Source: Pseudomonas marginalis (lineage in GTDB: Bacteria > Pseudomonadota > Gammaproteobacteria > Pseudomonadales > Pseudomonadaceae). From it: a stretch of DNA of 64,000 nucleotides. The DNA lies in contig NZ_FNSU01000001.1 of the NCBI RefSeq assembly GCF_900105325.1, positions 248,001 through 312,000 of the forward strand, read 5' to 3'. The notes under the pieces are model-generated. The model was not told where the DNA came from. It worked only from the letters and a program-made list of their open reading frames with translations, and did not search any database. Below, piece after piece: positions 63,993-64,000 of the stretch (its first letter is position 1; every line of letters begins with the position of its first letter). The position numbers and the translations under genes were made by a program.

Positions 63993-64000
63993 TTTTTGCT

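Overview
The window is chromosomal DNA from a Pseudomonas, most probably the P. fluorescens group. Three things point there: high GC with strongly GC-ending codons, several fluorescens-type REP/REPIN palindromes between genes, and gene order that follows known P. aeruginosa neighbourhoods block by block (pilD-pilC-pilA-tRNA-Thr-nadC-DUF1631-ampDE-MCP; piu iron locus-speC; dpp-opdP; roxSR; trpS-zapE). The P. aeruginosa comparisons are from memory and were not aligned.

Layout. 1-3800: type IV pilus genes pilD (cut by the window edge), pilC, pilA and a TfpO/O-antigen-ligase-like membrane protein, with no pilB. 3839-9190: tRNA-Thr, a small conserved protein, nadC, a DUF1631 protein, ampD and ampE. 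9373-13700: a chemoreceptor, a zinc-ribbon membrane protein, a TatD-family hydrolase and Cra/FruR. 13828-19483: the fructose PTS operon fruBKA with a Cra operator. 19528-27957: a PhoD-like phosphatase and a siderophore-uptake block (PepSY reductase, TonB receptor PiuA, PiuC, Sel1 protein). 28007-33093: speC with an attenuator-like leader, then a four-gene osmoprotectant ABC importer. 33425-35388: prfC and a small secreted acidic protein. 35597-48198: a large peptide-uptake cluster on the minus strand, made of three peptide-binding proteins, an OprD-family porin, a fourth binding protein and dppBCDF. 48294-52915: a DUF6543/dermonecrotic-toxin-like gene split by an ISL3-family insertion sequence. 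53106-63992: SIMPL protein, RoxSR two-component system, YddA-like ABC exporter, a frameshifted yhcB/zapG, an alpha/beta hydrolase, trpS, zapE, a GlxA-type regulator and an acyl-CoA dehydrogenase.

How the genes work together. Cra represses fruBKA until fructose-1-phosphate relieves it; FruB, FruA and FruK then import and phosphorylate fructose. OpdP would pass small peptides across the outer membrane to several periplasmic binding proteins that share one DppBCDF translocator. PiuA, the PepSY reductase and PiuC form an iron-acquisition block.

The most notable observations are: (i) the IS insertion, with an intact 8-bp target duplication and an exactly reconstructable 1101-residue toxin frame, in which the IS terminus supplies a start codon to the truncated toxin; (ii) a terminator with a competing pairing arm in the speC leader; (iii) a nested REPIN of about 260 bp; (iv) a one-base frameshift in a C6 tract of yhcB; (v) the absence of pilB from the pil locus and of psdR/mdpA from the dpp locus.
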